Assembly (NCBI GenBank): GCA_030323885.1
Contig: CM059190.1
Span: 90,363,989-90,427,988 of the forward strand
Source of the DNA: Branchipolynoe longqiensis
Lineage: Eukaryota; Annelida; Polychaeta; Phyllodocida; Polynoidae
Direction: 5' to 3'
Length of the DNA stretch: 64,000 nt
Shown: one piece after another, positions 22,320 to 32,106 of the stretch
How the letters are laid out: every line of letters begins with the position of its first letter
Numbering within the stretch: the first letter of the stretch is position 1
Position numbers and translations under genes: made by a program
The notes under the pieces: generated by a model
What the model saw: only the letters and a program-made list of their open reading frames with translations
Told to the model about the DNA's origin: nothing
Database searches by the model: none

Positions 22320-22660
22320 GCAGCTCTCTGCAGCTCTCTGCAGCTCCTCTGCCTTCATTTCCCACCAGTCTGACTTCAATGCACGGGTGCATTTTTGTAG
22401 CAATCTGCAGGCATCTTTGTATGCTGCAGTGGTGGATCTAGTGTTCCTGGTCTGCAACACTCTCCGGTGGGCTTGGTCGCTTCTGCTCATAAGATTCTGT
22501 AGCTCCTGATTGTTGGGGTCGAGCCAGTCCTGATGTTTTCTGTCTGGCTTGCTGAGATAAGTTTTAGCTGTGTTGTATACAACCTGCTGCAACGCTGCCC
22601 ATTCCTCATCTGGTGTTGGGCTTTCCTTCTCCTCCCATTGTGCGAGAGCGCTGTCCATCT
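22320..22660 (-). pseudogene. LINE-1 linker between endonuclease and RT
   Basis: Includes EEWAALQQVVYNTAKTYLSK, HQDWLDPNNQELQNLMSRSD and AYKDACRLLQKCTRALKSDW, the usual helical linker. Near 22320-22340 the 10-bp block CAGCTCTCTG is present in tandem. One extra copy accounts for the shift into the RT frame, because the flanking reading phases agree if one copy is ignored. Confidence 0.8.
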
Positions 22661-22751
22661 CCCACTTGAAGCTCTCCCTGTGACTGATGGTAGTTAATTT
22701 TGCTGTGTTGAGCTTTGTCGGTTTATTTGTCCCTTGCCTGTTGTGTTTTTG

Positions 22752-23220
22752 TCATATTCTGAATGCCACTTTTGACCTTAGCATCTGGTGATCGGTCCAG
22801 CAGTTAGCTCCACGCATGGCTCGAGTACTGTGGATGTCCATCTTATCCCGGCACCTTGTGATGATGAAGTCGATCATATGCCAGTGCCTGGAACGAGGAT
22901 GCATCCAAGTGGTCTTGCATTCATCCTTCTGCTTGTGGGGGTGGGGTGGTATGTGGGGTGGTGGGGGTGGGGGCATGGTGTTTGTCACTATCAGTTCGAA
23001 CTCAGAGCACAAAGCCAGTAGGAGCTCACCATTGGGGTTGCATTTCCCGATTCCATGTTTGCCCATGACCAAGGGCCACTTGTCACTGTCTCTTCCTATC
23101 CTTGAATTGAAGTCTCCTATCAGCGGTAGCTTATCAGTGTGAGGGATGTCACTGAGTGTACTTGCCAGCTGGTTGTAGAAGGCCTCCTTGTTATCTTCTG
23201 GGTGATAGGTCACAAACCCC
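22752..23220 (-). pseudogene. LINE-1 endonuclease (APE-like), 3' part only
   Basis: The frame reads FYNQLASTLSDIPHTDKLPL, then IGDFNSRIGRDSDKWPLVMG with the GDFN active-site motif, HGIGKCNPNGELLLALCSEF, TTWMHPRSRHWHMIDFIITR and WTDHQMLRSKVAF with the terminal DH pair. This is the exonuclease-endonuclease-phosphatase fold that nicks target DNA. The N-terminal half is missing: residues upstream of about 23220 no longer match the family. A C/G-rich insertion (PPPPPPHIPPHP) interrupts it near 22930-22975. Confidence 0.85.
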
Positions 23221-23555
23221 CCACAAATGCAATGTGTAAGGTGGACGTGAAGGAAACTTTTCAGTACTATTTGCTCATTAGTAAGAAAGCAAGTAAATTG
23301 GATTCGAGGGTAGCTGTAGAGGGAGCCAGTGTGCCTTCTATTTCTATGCCAACTGATATTCACTTGACACTGTATTGTAGAACTGCTAAAATAACATGGA
23401 TGTGAATGCATTATAATTTGTAATTGTTACTAATAGGTCACCCCCCCCCTGCCCCCAGTAAGAGAAGAAATATATTCCAAACCTGTCCTTCCTATCGGTT
23501 TCTCTGGAAACGAAAGAGGAAACAATAAATGTATATATATAATTTAATATATTTA
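23221..23555. other. No feature recognised
   Basis: DNA flanking the truncated LINE 5' end. A C run lies near 23440. Confidence 0.5.
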
Positions 23556-23558
23556 TAT

Positions 23559-23764
23559 ATAAAGAGTTCAGACGCAAAACCCCATGAATGCTGTTCCAAA
23601 AATTAAATTGAAATACAAGATTTTTACCTTAAGGTGATTTTACTTTTCACTAATTCCACTTTGCTTGTGATGAATTGGTTATGGAGCAATCAACAATATA
23701 ATAGGATTGACTCCAATGTTTATCTCAATTCTGTTCTTGGTATTTAAGTGGCCTGAACTCCTCA
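23559..23764. mobile_element. MITE family GAGTTCA, copy 1
   Basis: Ends AGAGTTCAG...CTGAACTCCTC are inverted, embedded in TA-rich sequence on both sides. Shares the interior with 37096-37318: CCACTTT, TTATGGAGCAATCAACAA and GACTCCAATGTTTATCTC. Non-coding, about 205 bp. The TA tracts hide the target duplication; insertion into (TA)n is likely. Confidence 0.75.
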
Positions 23765-23777
23765 TATATATATATAT

Positions 23778-23951
23778 GTCGTGGGGGTGATGAAAATGGG
23801 AAATATTGCGCCTAGAGCGGGACTCGAACCCACATCTCTTTGCATTCCAGGCCAGTGTGCTAACCATTACACCACCTAGGCTCCCTGATATCAACACACT
23901 ACCCACGCCTACCTGTCTATACGGGTCCTTGCCTGAGAGGTCAGTGCAGAC

Positions 23952-23958
<7 letters not shown>
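23778..23958 (-). mobile_element. SINE-B, minus strand
   Basis: GATGAAAATGGGAAATATTG, GCGCCTAGAGCGGGACTCGA (B box complement), GTGCTAACCATTACACCACC (A box complement) and GAGAGGTCAGTGCAGACCAC match SINE-B. Flanked by TA tracts on both sides. Confidence 0.85.

Positions 23959-24003
<45 letters not shown>
23956..24003. repeat. (TA)n microsatellite
   Basis: About 23 TA units, between SINE-B and the next MITE. Confidence 0.95.
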
Positions 24004-24004
<1 letters not shown>

Positions 24005-24480
24005 GAGCCAGGATCACGAAAAGAGGCCCTTTGGCGGAAGTTGTCGGCGTCGAGCATGGATGTCGGCGTCGATCTGTATAATTATAATTTAGCACTGACA
24101 GAGGTGTTGGAAAGTCCTTAAATTTATCCTGAATGTAAAGGTCGAGAAAATACAACAACCTCATTTGTTTCTAGGATAATTTAATATAAAACAAAGAAAG
24201 GCACCACACTTTAAGAATTGCGATGCCGACATCTGTTAAAGTTGTCGGCATCGATCATTGGATGTTGGCGTCGATCGGTGTAATTATAGTTTAGCATTGA
24301 CAGAGGTGTTGGAAAGTCCTTAAATTTATCCTGAATGTAAAGGTCGAGAAAATACAACAACCTTATTTGTTTCTAGGATAATTTAATATGAAACAAAGAA
24401 ATGCACTACACTTTTAAGAATTGCCACACCGACATCTTCAATTGACCACCGATTGGCCCATTTTCGTGAGGCTGACTCAT
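24003..24480. mobile_element. MITE family GAGTCAG, dimeric copy
   Basis: The left end ATGAGCCAGGATCACGAAAA and the right end (complement ATGAGTCAGCCTCACGAAAA) are inverted termini next to TATATA. Inside are two tandem monomers of about 201 bp, each with GTCGGC(G/A)TCGA, GACAGAGGTGTTGGAAAGTC and ACAACCT-ATTTGTTTCTAG. The copy at 52818-53092 has a single monomer. Confidence 0.8.
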
Positions 24481-24750
24481 TATATACATATATATATATT
24501 ATATATATATGATATATAGATGTATATATATGTGGTATGTAATGCATTAAGGGTATATCAAACCAATTTAAATTGCGCTGTCAATCAGGGATGGTATGGA
24601 AGAAATACATGCAGTTCATTGGCCATCCAGCTTCTCAACGCTAATAAATGTGTTTTTCTGAAGAATGAAATATTCACACAAAAAATGAAATACTACAATA
24701 CTATTTCATGGAAGACCATTAACAAACCAGGTGAGTTTTCCCAGGTGATC
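24481..24750. other. TA tract then unrecognised DNA
   Basis: TATATATA-rich to about 24535; the rest matches nothing. Confidence 0.5.
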
Positions 24751-24769
24751 TCATCGGGCGGGCCTATCT

Positions 24770-25078
24770 AATCGGTAGCGGGCGGGCCTCGCGTGCGGAA
24801 GGTCGGGAGTTCAGTTCTGGGTCGAGTCAAACCAATGACTTTAAAATTGATAAGTGTAGCTTCCTAACCTGGCACTTAGCATTAATAGGATAGGGCAAGG
24901 ACTGGTTAGCTCAGTGTCAGGATAAGGTGATTGAGTGGGATATCGGGTCTTGGTACTGGCGGCCTGATTTCCCAGTGGAGGAGTGCTATAAAATCGCCAT
25001 GAGTCTGCACTGTCACAAGTCAGTACCCGTCCTGATATGACTTTAGATGTTACCCGGACGTAAAACTCCAACAACCAG
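24770..25078 (+). mobile_element. SINE-A, type II head
   Basis: Head ATCGGTAGCGGGCGGGCCTC, B box GGGAGTTCAGTTCTGGG, then GTCAAACCAATGACTTTAAA, GGTTAGCTCAGTGTCAGGAT and CGTCCTGATATGAC, with tail CAACAACCAGCC. Confidence 0.85.
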
Positions 25079-25119
25079 CCACTAATACTTCCGACCGCTT
25101 GGAACCAGTTTCTGACTAA

Positions 25120-25512
25120 AAATCCCAGTCACCAATGACCTCCTTGCGATTAAAAACAAAAAAATGGTGTGAAGAACCATGGTCGGCAATCAGTCAGCGA
25201 CCTGTCGGCGAGCCGGAGGCAACTGTCGGCAACCGATCGCCGACTGGTGCCGACCTATGCAAATCCTTGGCAACCTCTTTGCGACCATTTTGGTTGCAAG
25301 GAGGTTTTTCATGCTGCAACTGCAATTTCCTTGCAAACAAAATAGTCGCCTGGAGGTCAGCGACCACTGAGGACAACTTTGCGACCACTTTGTTACCGCT
25401 TTGCGACCACTTTGTGACCACTGGCAACCATTTTGCGACCACTTTGCAACTACCTGTTGTTATGGTCGCAAAATGGTCACAACAATCAGCAAGCATAGTG
25501 TGACTGGGATAT
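25120..25512. mobile_element. Foldback element F3 with GCGACCACTTT core
   Basis: The left end AATCCCAGTCACCAATGACC and right end (complement ATATCCCAGTCACACTATGC) are inverted. The interior is rich in GCGACCACTTTG on the right and its complement-like GGTCGGCAA/GGTTGCAAGGAG on the left. A related single end, ATACCCCAGTCACACAAG, lies at 34783. Confidence 0.65.
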
Positions 25513-25544
25513 TACTGAATAAACACAGCTTTTTTTTACCAACG

Positions 25545-25838
25545 AATCGGTGGAGCGAGGGCCTCGCGCGCGGGAGATCAGTTCCCAGTCGAGTCAAACT
25601 GATGACTTATAACATTGATCCTGTTCGCTTTTTAGCCTGCCACTCAGCATTAATAGGATAAGGCAAGGACTTGTTAGCTCAGTGTCAGGATAATGTAACT
25701 GAATGGGATATCGGGTCATGGTGCTGGCGGCCTGATTTTCCAGTGGGGCAGCACTATACAGTCGCCATGAGTCGGGTACCCATCCTGATATAACCATAGA
25801 TGTTACCAGGATGTAAAACTCCAACAACCAACCATCTT
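25545..25838 (+). mobile_element. SINE-A, type II head
   Basis: Head CGAATCGGTGGAGCGAGGGC, B box-like GATCAGTTCCCAGTC and the standard body to CAGGATGTAAAACTCCAACA. A small deletion removes the part before GGGTACCCATCC. Confidence 0.85.
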
Positions 25839-26135
25839 TTATTACAAAAAAAAAGAGAAATGGTTTAATATACATGTCCTTTCCACAAATTTTGAAATGA
25901 AAGGTCCTGGTAAATTATTTCCTCTTTGTTTGACCATGTTATAACCACGTCCTCATACCAGTGTCCTCATGCGCGTGCTTTTTGATCGGGGACTCAGATA
26001 ACACCAGCCTCAATCTGTGTCCTCAGGAAAGGGTTATCTGGTCACAACCTCTTATCTTGCACACACTCATAAGGGCAGGACACACTCTCTGCATATACAT
26101 CGATTCTGGACCCGTTGGACCAGGGGTGCGAGGGT

Positions 26136-26212
26136 GGTATGGGGGGGGGGGGGGGAGGGGGGGGGGGCAGGGCGCAACTCGGGAGCAGATAATCAGGGGG
26201 GGGGGGGAATAG
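26136..26212. repeat. G-run tract
   Basis: Three long G homopolymers (about 12-16 bases) within 75 bp. Confidence 0.9.
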
Positions 26213-26279
26213 TTGGCGCTTGATTGAGGATGGGCTTCGCGATTGATTCATGTTTAAAGCCGCCGTATACTACGCGACA

Positions 26280-26335
26280 ATTTGTTTTTGATCTCTGGCG
26301 ATCGCCGATCGCCGATCGCCGATCAGGAATCCCGC
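26280..26335. repeat. Short GATCGCC tandem repeat
   Basis: CGATCGCCGATCGCCGATCG, about four 7-bp units. Confidence 0.8.
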
Positions 26336-26378
26336 TTCCCGCTGTCAACTCGCCAAACAAACATGTGTGTGAGAGATC

Positions 26379-26660
26379 GGTTGGTTGTTGGAGTTTTACG
26401 TTCTGGTGACAGCTGAGGTCATATAAGGACCGGTATCGACTTGTGACAATGTACACTCATGGCGACTTTATAGTGCTGCCCCACTGGAAAACCAGGCTGC
26501 CATCCCTGGCCGAGCGCCAGGCAAGGAAGTGACAAGATTACAATTTTAGGACATTGCTTTGATTCGACCATGGTTTGAACCCGTGGGTTCGAATCCCATG
26601 ATCTACCAAAACGGATGGCGCACGCTCAACTCATTCGGCCATCCGGTCTGGTGTATGTGA
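26379..26660 (-). mobile_element. SINE-A, minus strand, type I head, internal deletion
   Basis: TCGGTTGGTTGTTGGAGTTT tail through TGGCGACTTTATAGTGCTGC, then a deletion of the middle body, then GGTTCGAATCCCATGATCTA and CTCATTCGGCCATCCGGTCT. Confidence 0.85.
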
Positions 26661-26944
26661 GAGAACGTCTGGATAACATAATTGCTGCCAAATTCCCGAT
26701 CAACAGAGTTCGAGGTAAATTATCGTGCATTGTACGATGAGTCATATAGCTAATTCAGGACGTCAATTCTAGCCTTACATCAGGTCCTAACCCAATTCTT
26801 TTTTTATAATTTCCTTTTTTATATAAACCGATGCAACACAAGGACGCAGGTAATCATCAACCCTAGCATACTGATACCGTCCTTGGCATTCCAGGACTAT
26901 GAACAATATACCTTTTCCTCAATGAGCTCACACGCACAGCATTA
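26661..26944. other. No feature recognised
   Basis: Unique-looking DNA. Confidence 0.5.
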
Positions 26945-27009
26945 TGTAAAATATTCCCGATAATGATGCATTGGTGGGGAATGCAAATGTTCTATTTGTG
27001 AAACAGGTA

Positions 27010-27014
27010 TATAG
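27010..27014. repeat. Target site duplication TATAG, left
   Basis: Identical to 29584-29588, directly outside the two 117-bp LTRs. Confidence 0.9.
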
Positions 27015-27131
27015 TGTAAATGATGTGTTAACACCGTGAGTCCTGTAATGTAACTGACTTTATTTAGAACCACTAGTCATGACGTCGTCCGGTATTATGC
27101 TGGGGGCATTCGTACAACTACATACATTACA
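27015..27131 (-). repeat. 3' LTR (minus-strand sense)
   Basis: Starts TGTAAATGATGTG and ends CATACATTACA on plus. Differs from 29467-29583 by t/a near 27021 and c/t near 27073. Confidence 0.9.
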
Positions 27132-27146
27132 TCTTCCCCTTTCAAC
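27132..27146 (-). other. Polypurine tract
   Basis: TCTTCCCCTTTC on plus is GAAAGGGGAAGA on minus, directly upstream of the 3' LTR: the usual plus-strand primer site. Confidence 0.75.
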
Positions 27147-27561
27147 GATATATACCAATATTTTATTATCAACCAATAACATTTTTGGTGCACGACTATT
27201 TGGTGGGTTCAATGGTACATAATGATATATTTGTCATACTTAAATTCATTAATACCTTTTTATTACAGTTGGCTATTATATATTAACTAACATCGAGATC
27301 ACTGGGTTATAATTGTTTCATATTAATATTCTTATTAATGCTACATCTTTCCTCTTTTTCCTTTCTAAAAAAAATAAAGAAATCAGAATTGCCAATAAAT
27401 GTTGTCTATTGATTGTAATTTAAAGCCAAACACCATTTATATTTTCAATGAACTTAACAATTAATGATAACAGTTCGTATATAACATGAGACTATCACAA
27501 TATTCAATATTGTATTTTATGAACAACAATTTCCTAAAATGTTCAAATTAACTTTTCATGC

Positions 27562-28075
27562 TTAATTATAACAATTGTATCGGTGACATTTTGTAGTTTA
27601 TATATCTTTTTGATTATAAAAGTAGTGAGTCAAATATTTAATTGATAACATCTTCGACATGTAAGACAAATTAAAACATTCATCAAAACAAACACAATGC
27701 ATACACAGTTAGATTCATGTGTCGTTTCTTATGTATGCATGTGTTGTGTCCATTCTTTGTTTGACCTTAACTATGTGTCGTTCTTATTCTTACTGTACTG
27801 CTTTTCTAGCATGTCACTTGCTTAATTATTACAATTGCATCAGTGAACATTACCAAAAATAACAGTATTGAGTCAATAGTTATTTGATACCACATATGTC
27901 ATGTAAGACAACTTAAAGCATTTATAAAAAACTAACAAAATGCATACTCAGTTACCTTCATGTGTCATTTCTTATGTGTGAATGTGTTCTGTAAATTCTT
28001 TGTTTGACCTTAAATGTGTGACGTTCTTGTTGTATTGCTATTGTAGCATCACACTTGCTTAACTGTCAAATGTCT
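27562..28075. repeat. Internal duplication of about 250-265 bp in the LTR element
   Basis: CTTAATTATAACAATTGTAT...TTCATGTGTCGTTTCTTATG...TTCTTTGTTTGACCTTAA occurs at about 27562-27820 and again, diverged, at 27821-28075. Confidence 0.75.
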
Positions 28076-29448
28076 TGTTTCAAAATTACAATGTACAGCA
28101 ACATATACCAATATTATTAAATTGATCCTCAACAAATATTGACCTTTTTGAGCCGTACGGCAGCTGCACGGTCTAGTAGCACTAACTTAGCGAAACAGAA
28201 CGTCAAGATTTGTGAGAAATTATTAAAGTAGCACAATCCAATGGAACCAAACCATTCTTAATTTCAAATGGTACAATCGACATTCTATGTTTTGGGTTGC
28301 CTTCGTTGATCCTTTAGTTACATATATAGTTTTGATACAATGATATATTTATCAAATATATTGATACAAATACTATTTTATTAACATTAGAATGTCCGAT
28401 TAATTTCAGTGTGACCATATTTCTCGTGTGTGCTTTTGACTGTATACACTGGTTGCTTGGCAGTGGTGTAATATTATTCAAATATAATATGCACTTTCAA
28501 ATGTATATGACATTAAATTCAACGTTACAAATATCAGTATCATTTGGTAGATTATGCATACTTGGCTTACTCTGGTTTCCATAACCAATATTTTAAACAA
28601 TTGTATGAATATATGAATGTATGTACTACGTTTCATACGATACAACTGATTTAGGTTTTACAATTTCCATAATTAATAACTAGTCCATAGCAATATTAAA
28701 TGATGGAACCATACATCAATGTTGTTTTTTTTGGTGTTTTTTTATTTTTTATGTTGGAGTATGCAGCTTTAACAACGCAGACTATCAACTGCTACTTTGT
28801 TGCATTCACCGATTTGAACTACATTCTTTTGTGACGTGGCTTTGCGCCATCCTGGGGGTGTTCGGAAATCAGCATACCTATATTTTCATGTCAATGTTAA
28901 TGATATAATTATACATTTTAAATAATTGGTTCTTTACCTTGTATTGTCTCATAATCCATCTTATGTCAATTCACATCTCATAATAAGTCACATTTAATGT
29001 TCTTCCCGTGCCTCAAGTGGCCTGGAGTCCGGTGCTCTCTTCCCGGTGCTCCGTGTTTACTTCCCGATCAATCTCGTTGCCTTGCCTGTTGCTTAGCTTG
29101 CCTGACGTCTTGCGCGTCTTCATTCTGGCTGTTTTCATTGCAGCCATTCGTCTCTGTCGACGATCTGTGCAGCCGTGCTTGCTTCTTGGCATCCGTGCAT
29201 CCATGTGCCATCATTCCAGGCTTTGTCTTGTCATTTGTCACATTAAAGTCAGTGCTGCTTCTGTTGGTGCCCAGGGAGTGGCTGCCCGGCGCGCTGCAGC
29301 TACATCAACTCAAAGTTCAAATACTTGTTAATTTCTCTGTGTCTAGGTTGTTGATACTGGTACAAGAAACTTGTAGTATATGTTGGTTGGTGCCCGGGGT
29401 GCTGTTGCCCGGTATCCACCAGAAGCAATGGGCTTGAAAGCACCATTG

Positions 29449-29466
29449 CCTCCACATCTGACACCA
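29449..29466 (-). other. Primer-binding site
   Basis: On minus, TGGTGTCAGATGTGGAGG lies immediately after the 5' LTR. TGGTGTCAGA-GTGGG is the known pattern complementary to the 3' end of a tRNA-Leu-type primer, so it matches for about the first 10 bases and more weakly beyond. Confidence 0.75.
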
Positions 29467-29583
29467 TGTAAAAGATGTGTTAACACCGTGAGTCCTGTAA
29501 TGTAACTGACTTTATTTAGAACCATTAGTCATGACGTCGTCCGGTATTATGCTGGGGGCATTCGTACAACTACATACATTACA
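29467..29583 (-). repeat. 5' LTR (minus-strand sense)
   Basis: Partner of 27015-27131, adjoining the primer-binding site. Confidence 0.9.
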
Positions 29584-29588
29584 TATAG
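29584..29588. repeat. Target site duplication TATAG, right
   Basis: Partner of 27010-27014. Confidence 0.9.
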
Positions 29589-30045
29589 GGCCAGGTGGAT
29601 AGATGTGTTTATGTAATTGCTGGTGGTACTTGTTTGATTGGAAAATAGACATTGTGGTGCTAGTAAGATAGTGTGTAAGGGGACCTCATAGCCCTACCCA
29701 CTACCCCCTCCCCCCTCTGCTAGTCATGGATCACCACACACTCAGCTCAAGGCAGGTGGTGGCCGCTTGGTGGTGGTGGGCAGATCACTGTAACCATGGG
29801 GACCGGAAATGCTTGTTTCTCATTGATGGCGCTAGAAATGCTTGTTTCTCATTGGGAGAATGGGGTGGGGTGATACGCTATACTGGATCCATGTACCATA
29901 TAAATAATGAACCAGAGGGCTTGACTCTCTTTCTCTTCTTTCACTCTTTATACTCTTCCTTTCTCTTTGCCTGTATTGATTTCACTGTAGCCTGCCTACA
30001 CAACCACAGATCCGAGCCGTGGACTTTACAGTTAGTTTTTGTTAC

Positions 30046-30190
30046 TGCCATCAGAATGCAGAATGGAAATCTTCTATCAGACCTTTTCCACAGAACATTC
30101 TGCACAGTGAGCTGCTACTCGTAATGTTAGTTATTCATGCTGCTATTAGAGGGTAAGTTCGTGGTGGAAATCATCTATTATAGTCTGAAG
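30046..30190 (+). repeat. Dispersed repeat, copy 2 (partner 10095-10262)
   Basis: Contains AATGGAAATCTTCTAT, CCTTTTCCACAGA and CTGCACAGTGAGCTGCTACT. The repeat begins just after the solo-LTR end. Confidence 0.5.
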
Positions 30191-30551
30191 ACCATTTAAT
30201 GCCAATGTAGGTATTGACTGTTATTGACATTAGAACACATAACCCGAAGCCGTAGTGTAAAATTCTCCGATTAAGTATGTAGTGGGTATCGACATGACCG
30301 GATGGGAAACTGTACTCCGTTTATAATGCTCTCACCGGGGGAGGGAAGAGGTGCACCTTTAATCATGGTTCCCCTCCTTATCTCTCCCAGCCACACGCTC
30401 ACCGCATGATATGTGGTAATCCCACGATAGCTGGGTAGTGGCCAAGTCTGGGTGGGAGGGAGGTGGGTCATGAAGGCAGCCAATGAGGAGCTATGTCAGG
30501 GAGGAATCATGCGGGCTAGGAATGACTGGTGTGCATGAGTGTAATAGCCAA
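30191..30551. other. No feature recognised
   Basis: Unique-looking DNA before foldback element F2. Confidence 0.5.
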
Positions 30552-31373
30552 TAAAGGGGCTGTCACATTAGGGTTTTTTGCGGGAGCGTATGGCGGCGTA
30601 GGCGCGTTACGTCATATACGTCGGCATATGCCATATACGCTACTCATATGCTACACATACGCTACTCATACGCTACTCATACGCCGCCAGGTGACGGCTT
30701 ATGTGAAGCGTATGAGGCATACGCCGCCATACGCTTTCATAAATCCGTCCATCCAAATTTGTCTGTGCATGCTCAAAAAATCTCGACCTATGAGGGCGTA
30801 TGGCCCATACACTGCTCATACGCTACTCATACGCTGGCATACGCTCGTCATACACCGGCGTACGCTCCTCATACACTAGGGGTACGCCGGCATAGGTTTT
30901 TCATATGCTCAACTTGCGTCACCGGCGTATCTCTAGCGTATCTCTAGCGTATGTAGCGTATGCATAACCTACGAGTTACCTATGGGAGTGTACTCCTAGC
31001 GTATGCACAGCGTATGCACAGCGTATGCACAGCGTATTCAAAGCATATGCCATAGGTCTCGACATCGATCTTGACTCATATGCTACTCATACGCTCATCC
31101 GCTATGCATACGCTATGCATACGCTATGCATACGCTATGCATACACTACGCATATGCTCCACATGCCAATCAAAGCAGTCAAAACATCTCACAGTACGCT
31201 CACATATGCTCCTGGTATGCTCCTCATACTTTCCTTGTATGCTCCTCATAGGTTCCACATACGCTCAAACCCACCCGAAAGGTCACCAAAGATCATGATA
31301 GGCTGGGACCTGCAGGACTTACGTAGGTTTTCAATACGCTCCCGCCATACGCCGTAATGTGACACCCCCTTTA
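30552..31373. mobile_element. Foldback element F2 with ATACGCTAC minisatellite core
   Basis: The left end TAAAGGGGCTGTCACATTAG and right end (complement TAAAGGGGGTGTCACATTAC) are inverted, as are GCGGGAGCGTATGGCGGCGT (left) and the matching block at 31338-31355. Inside, CATACGCTACT-type units run in sense (30610-30890), antisense GCGTATGCACA (30920-31045) and sense again (31075-31270). No coding capacity. 12 of the 15 terminal bases agree with F1 at 8791-9139. Confidence 0.8.
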
Positions 31374-31970
31374 GGAGGTTGGTATCATCCACCCATGTAT
31401 TTATCTATAAACATATATAACTGAATAAAACTAAACATTCAGTCTCTTCTCTTCTGCTTCTGGCTGGTGGTGATCACATGTTGTGTCATGTGTTGTGTCT
31501 ACTATGGGCTAAGCTCTAATGTATAATTCATAGAAGATAGAAGGAAGCGAATGGGAATTATGAACCATAGACCGGAAGTGGGTATCGGGGCACGACAGCC
31601 CTTTTGGCATTACAGCCAATGACATGGGAGGCCATAATGCAAAGAGCCATAACTCCGTGTGCCACCTAGCGGGGTCGGCCATCAATAACTTTTGAAACCC
31701 CGCATAAATGCCGAGGCCCGCAAACACAGGATTTCCTAGTATGATGAGATTCAGCCACTGAATGCCGTGAATAATTAGATAGGTTTGCTTACGTCTTTAC
31801 TATGTTCTGATTCTATTAAATCCCCAGCCATTAATTTAACATTTTATCTCAGGATATATTAATTTAACATTTTATCTGAGGATAGCTGCAAAGTCCACTC
31901 ATCACTCATCTGCAAAATGGGAGTCTCCATCAAATACAAAGACCACCTGATACTAACCGGTAATGGGAAG
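31374..31970. other. No gene; 28-bp duplication at 31830-31885
   Basis: ATTAATTTAACATTTTATCT is present twice in tandem. The remainder matches nothing I recognise. Confidence 0.5.
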
Positions 31971-32106
31971 TTTGTTTTATTTAACAACGCCTCTAGAGCA
32001 CATTTATTTTTATCATCGGCTAATGGACGTCAACTAACAGATGTTTTGTTTAACGATGCCTGCAGAGCACCTTTATTTTTATCATCGGCTATTGGACGTC
32101 AACTAA
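31971..32106 (-). mobile_element. SINE-D tails, two in tandem
   Basis: GTTTTATTTAACAACGCCTC...ATCATCGGCTAATGGACGTC, then the same block again with minor changes (GTTTAACGATGCCTGCAGAG). Both are the reverse complement of the SINE-D 3' end at 33800-33872. Confidence 0.8.

Larger units (their letters stand above)
20473..23220 (-). mobile_element. RTE-like LINE (LINE-1 family here), 5'-truncated
   Basis: On the minus strand, part of an endonuclease domain, a linker, a full reverse transcriptase and a C-terminal region are followed by a short 3' end and a (GAT)n tail (CATCATCATCATCAT on plus, 20473-20487). The very short 3' UTR and triplet tail fit the RTE group; the clade call is inference. The copy is dead: at least three frameshifts (near 22330, 20950 and 20660). 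Three 5'-truncated relatives in this window share its 3' end (35384-35606, 44426-44723, 59508-59830). Confidence 0.9.
27015..29583 (-). mobile_element. Non-autonomous LTR retrotransposon (TRIM/LARD type), 2.57 kb
   Basis: Two 117-bp direct repeats (27015-27131 and 29467-29583) differ at only two positions, begin TG and end CA, and are flanked by TATAG on both sides. Read on the minus strand, a primer-binding site (TGGTGTCAGATGTGG, 29466 downward) abuts the 5' LTR and a purine tract (GAAAGGGGAAGA, complement of 27132-27143) abuts the 3' LTR. The LTR carries AAATAAAG in this orientation. No gag, protease, RT or integrase motif is visible in the 2.3-kb interior, so it must use proteins from another element; the 5-bp duplication and tRNA-Leu-like primer site fit Ty3/gypsy relatives. 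Low LTR divergence suggests a young insertion. Confidence 0.9.
26945..30030 (+). mobile_element. Solo-LTR-like repeat, copy 1, split by a later LTR element
   Basis: The pieces 26945-27014 (TGTAAAATATTCCCGATAAT...) and 29589-30030 (...CCATATAAATAATGAACCAG...GTGGACTTTACA) match in order the uninterrupted copies at 53203-53712 and 63413-63921. The TG...CA ends, a TATAAATA-like box and an AATAAA signal in those copies suggest a long terminal repeat. Flanking ATTA / GTTA may be a decayed 4-bp target duplication. Confidence 0.65.

Noticed and set aside
28997..29437. 146-codon Cys/Leu-rich frame inside the LTR element
   Set aside because: Lies on the strand opposite to the element's sense direction and shows no known domain.
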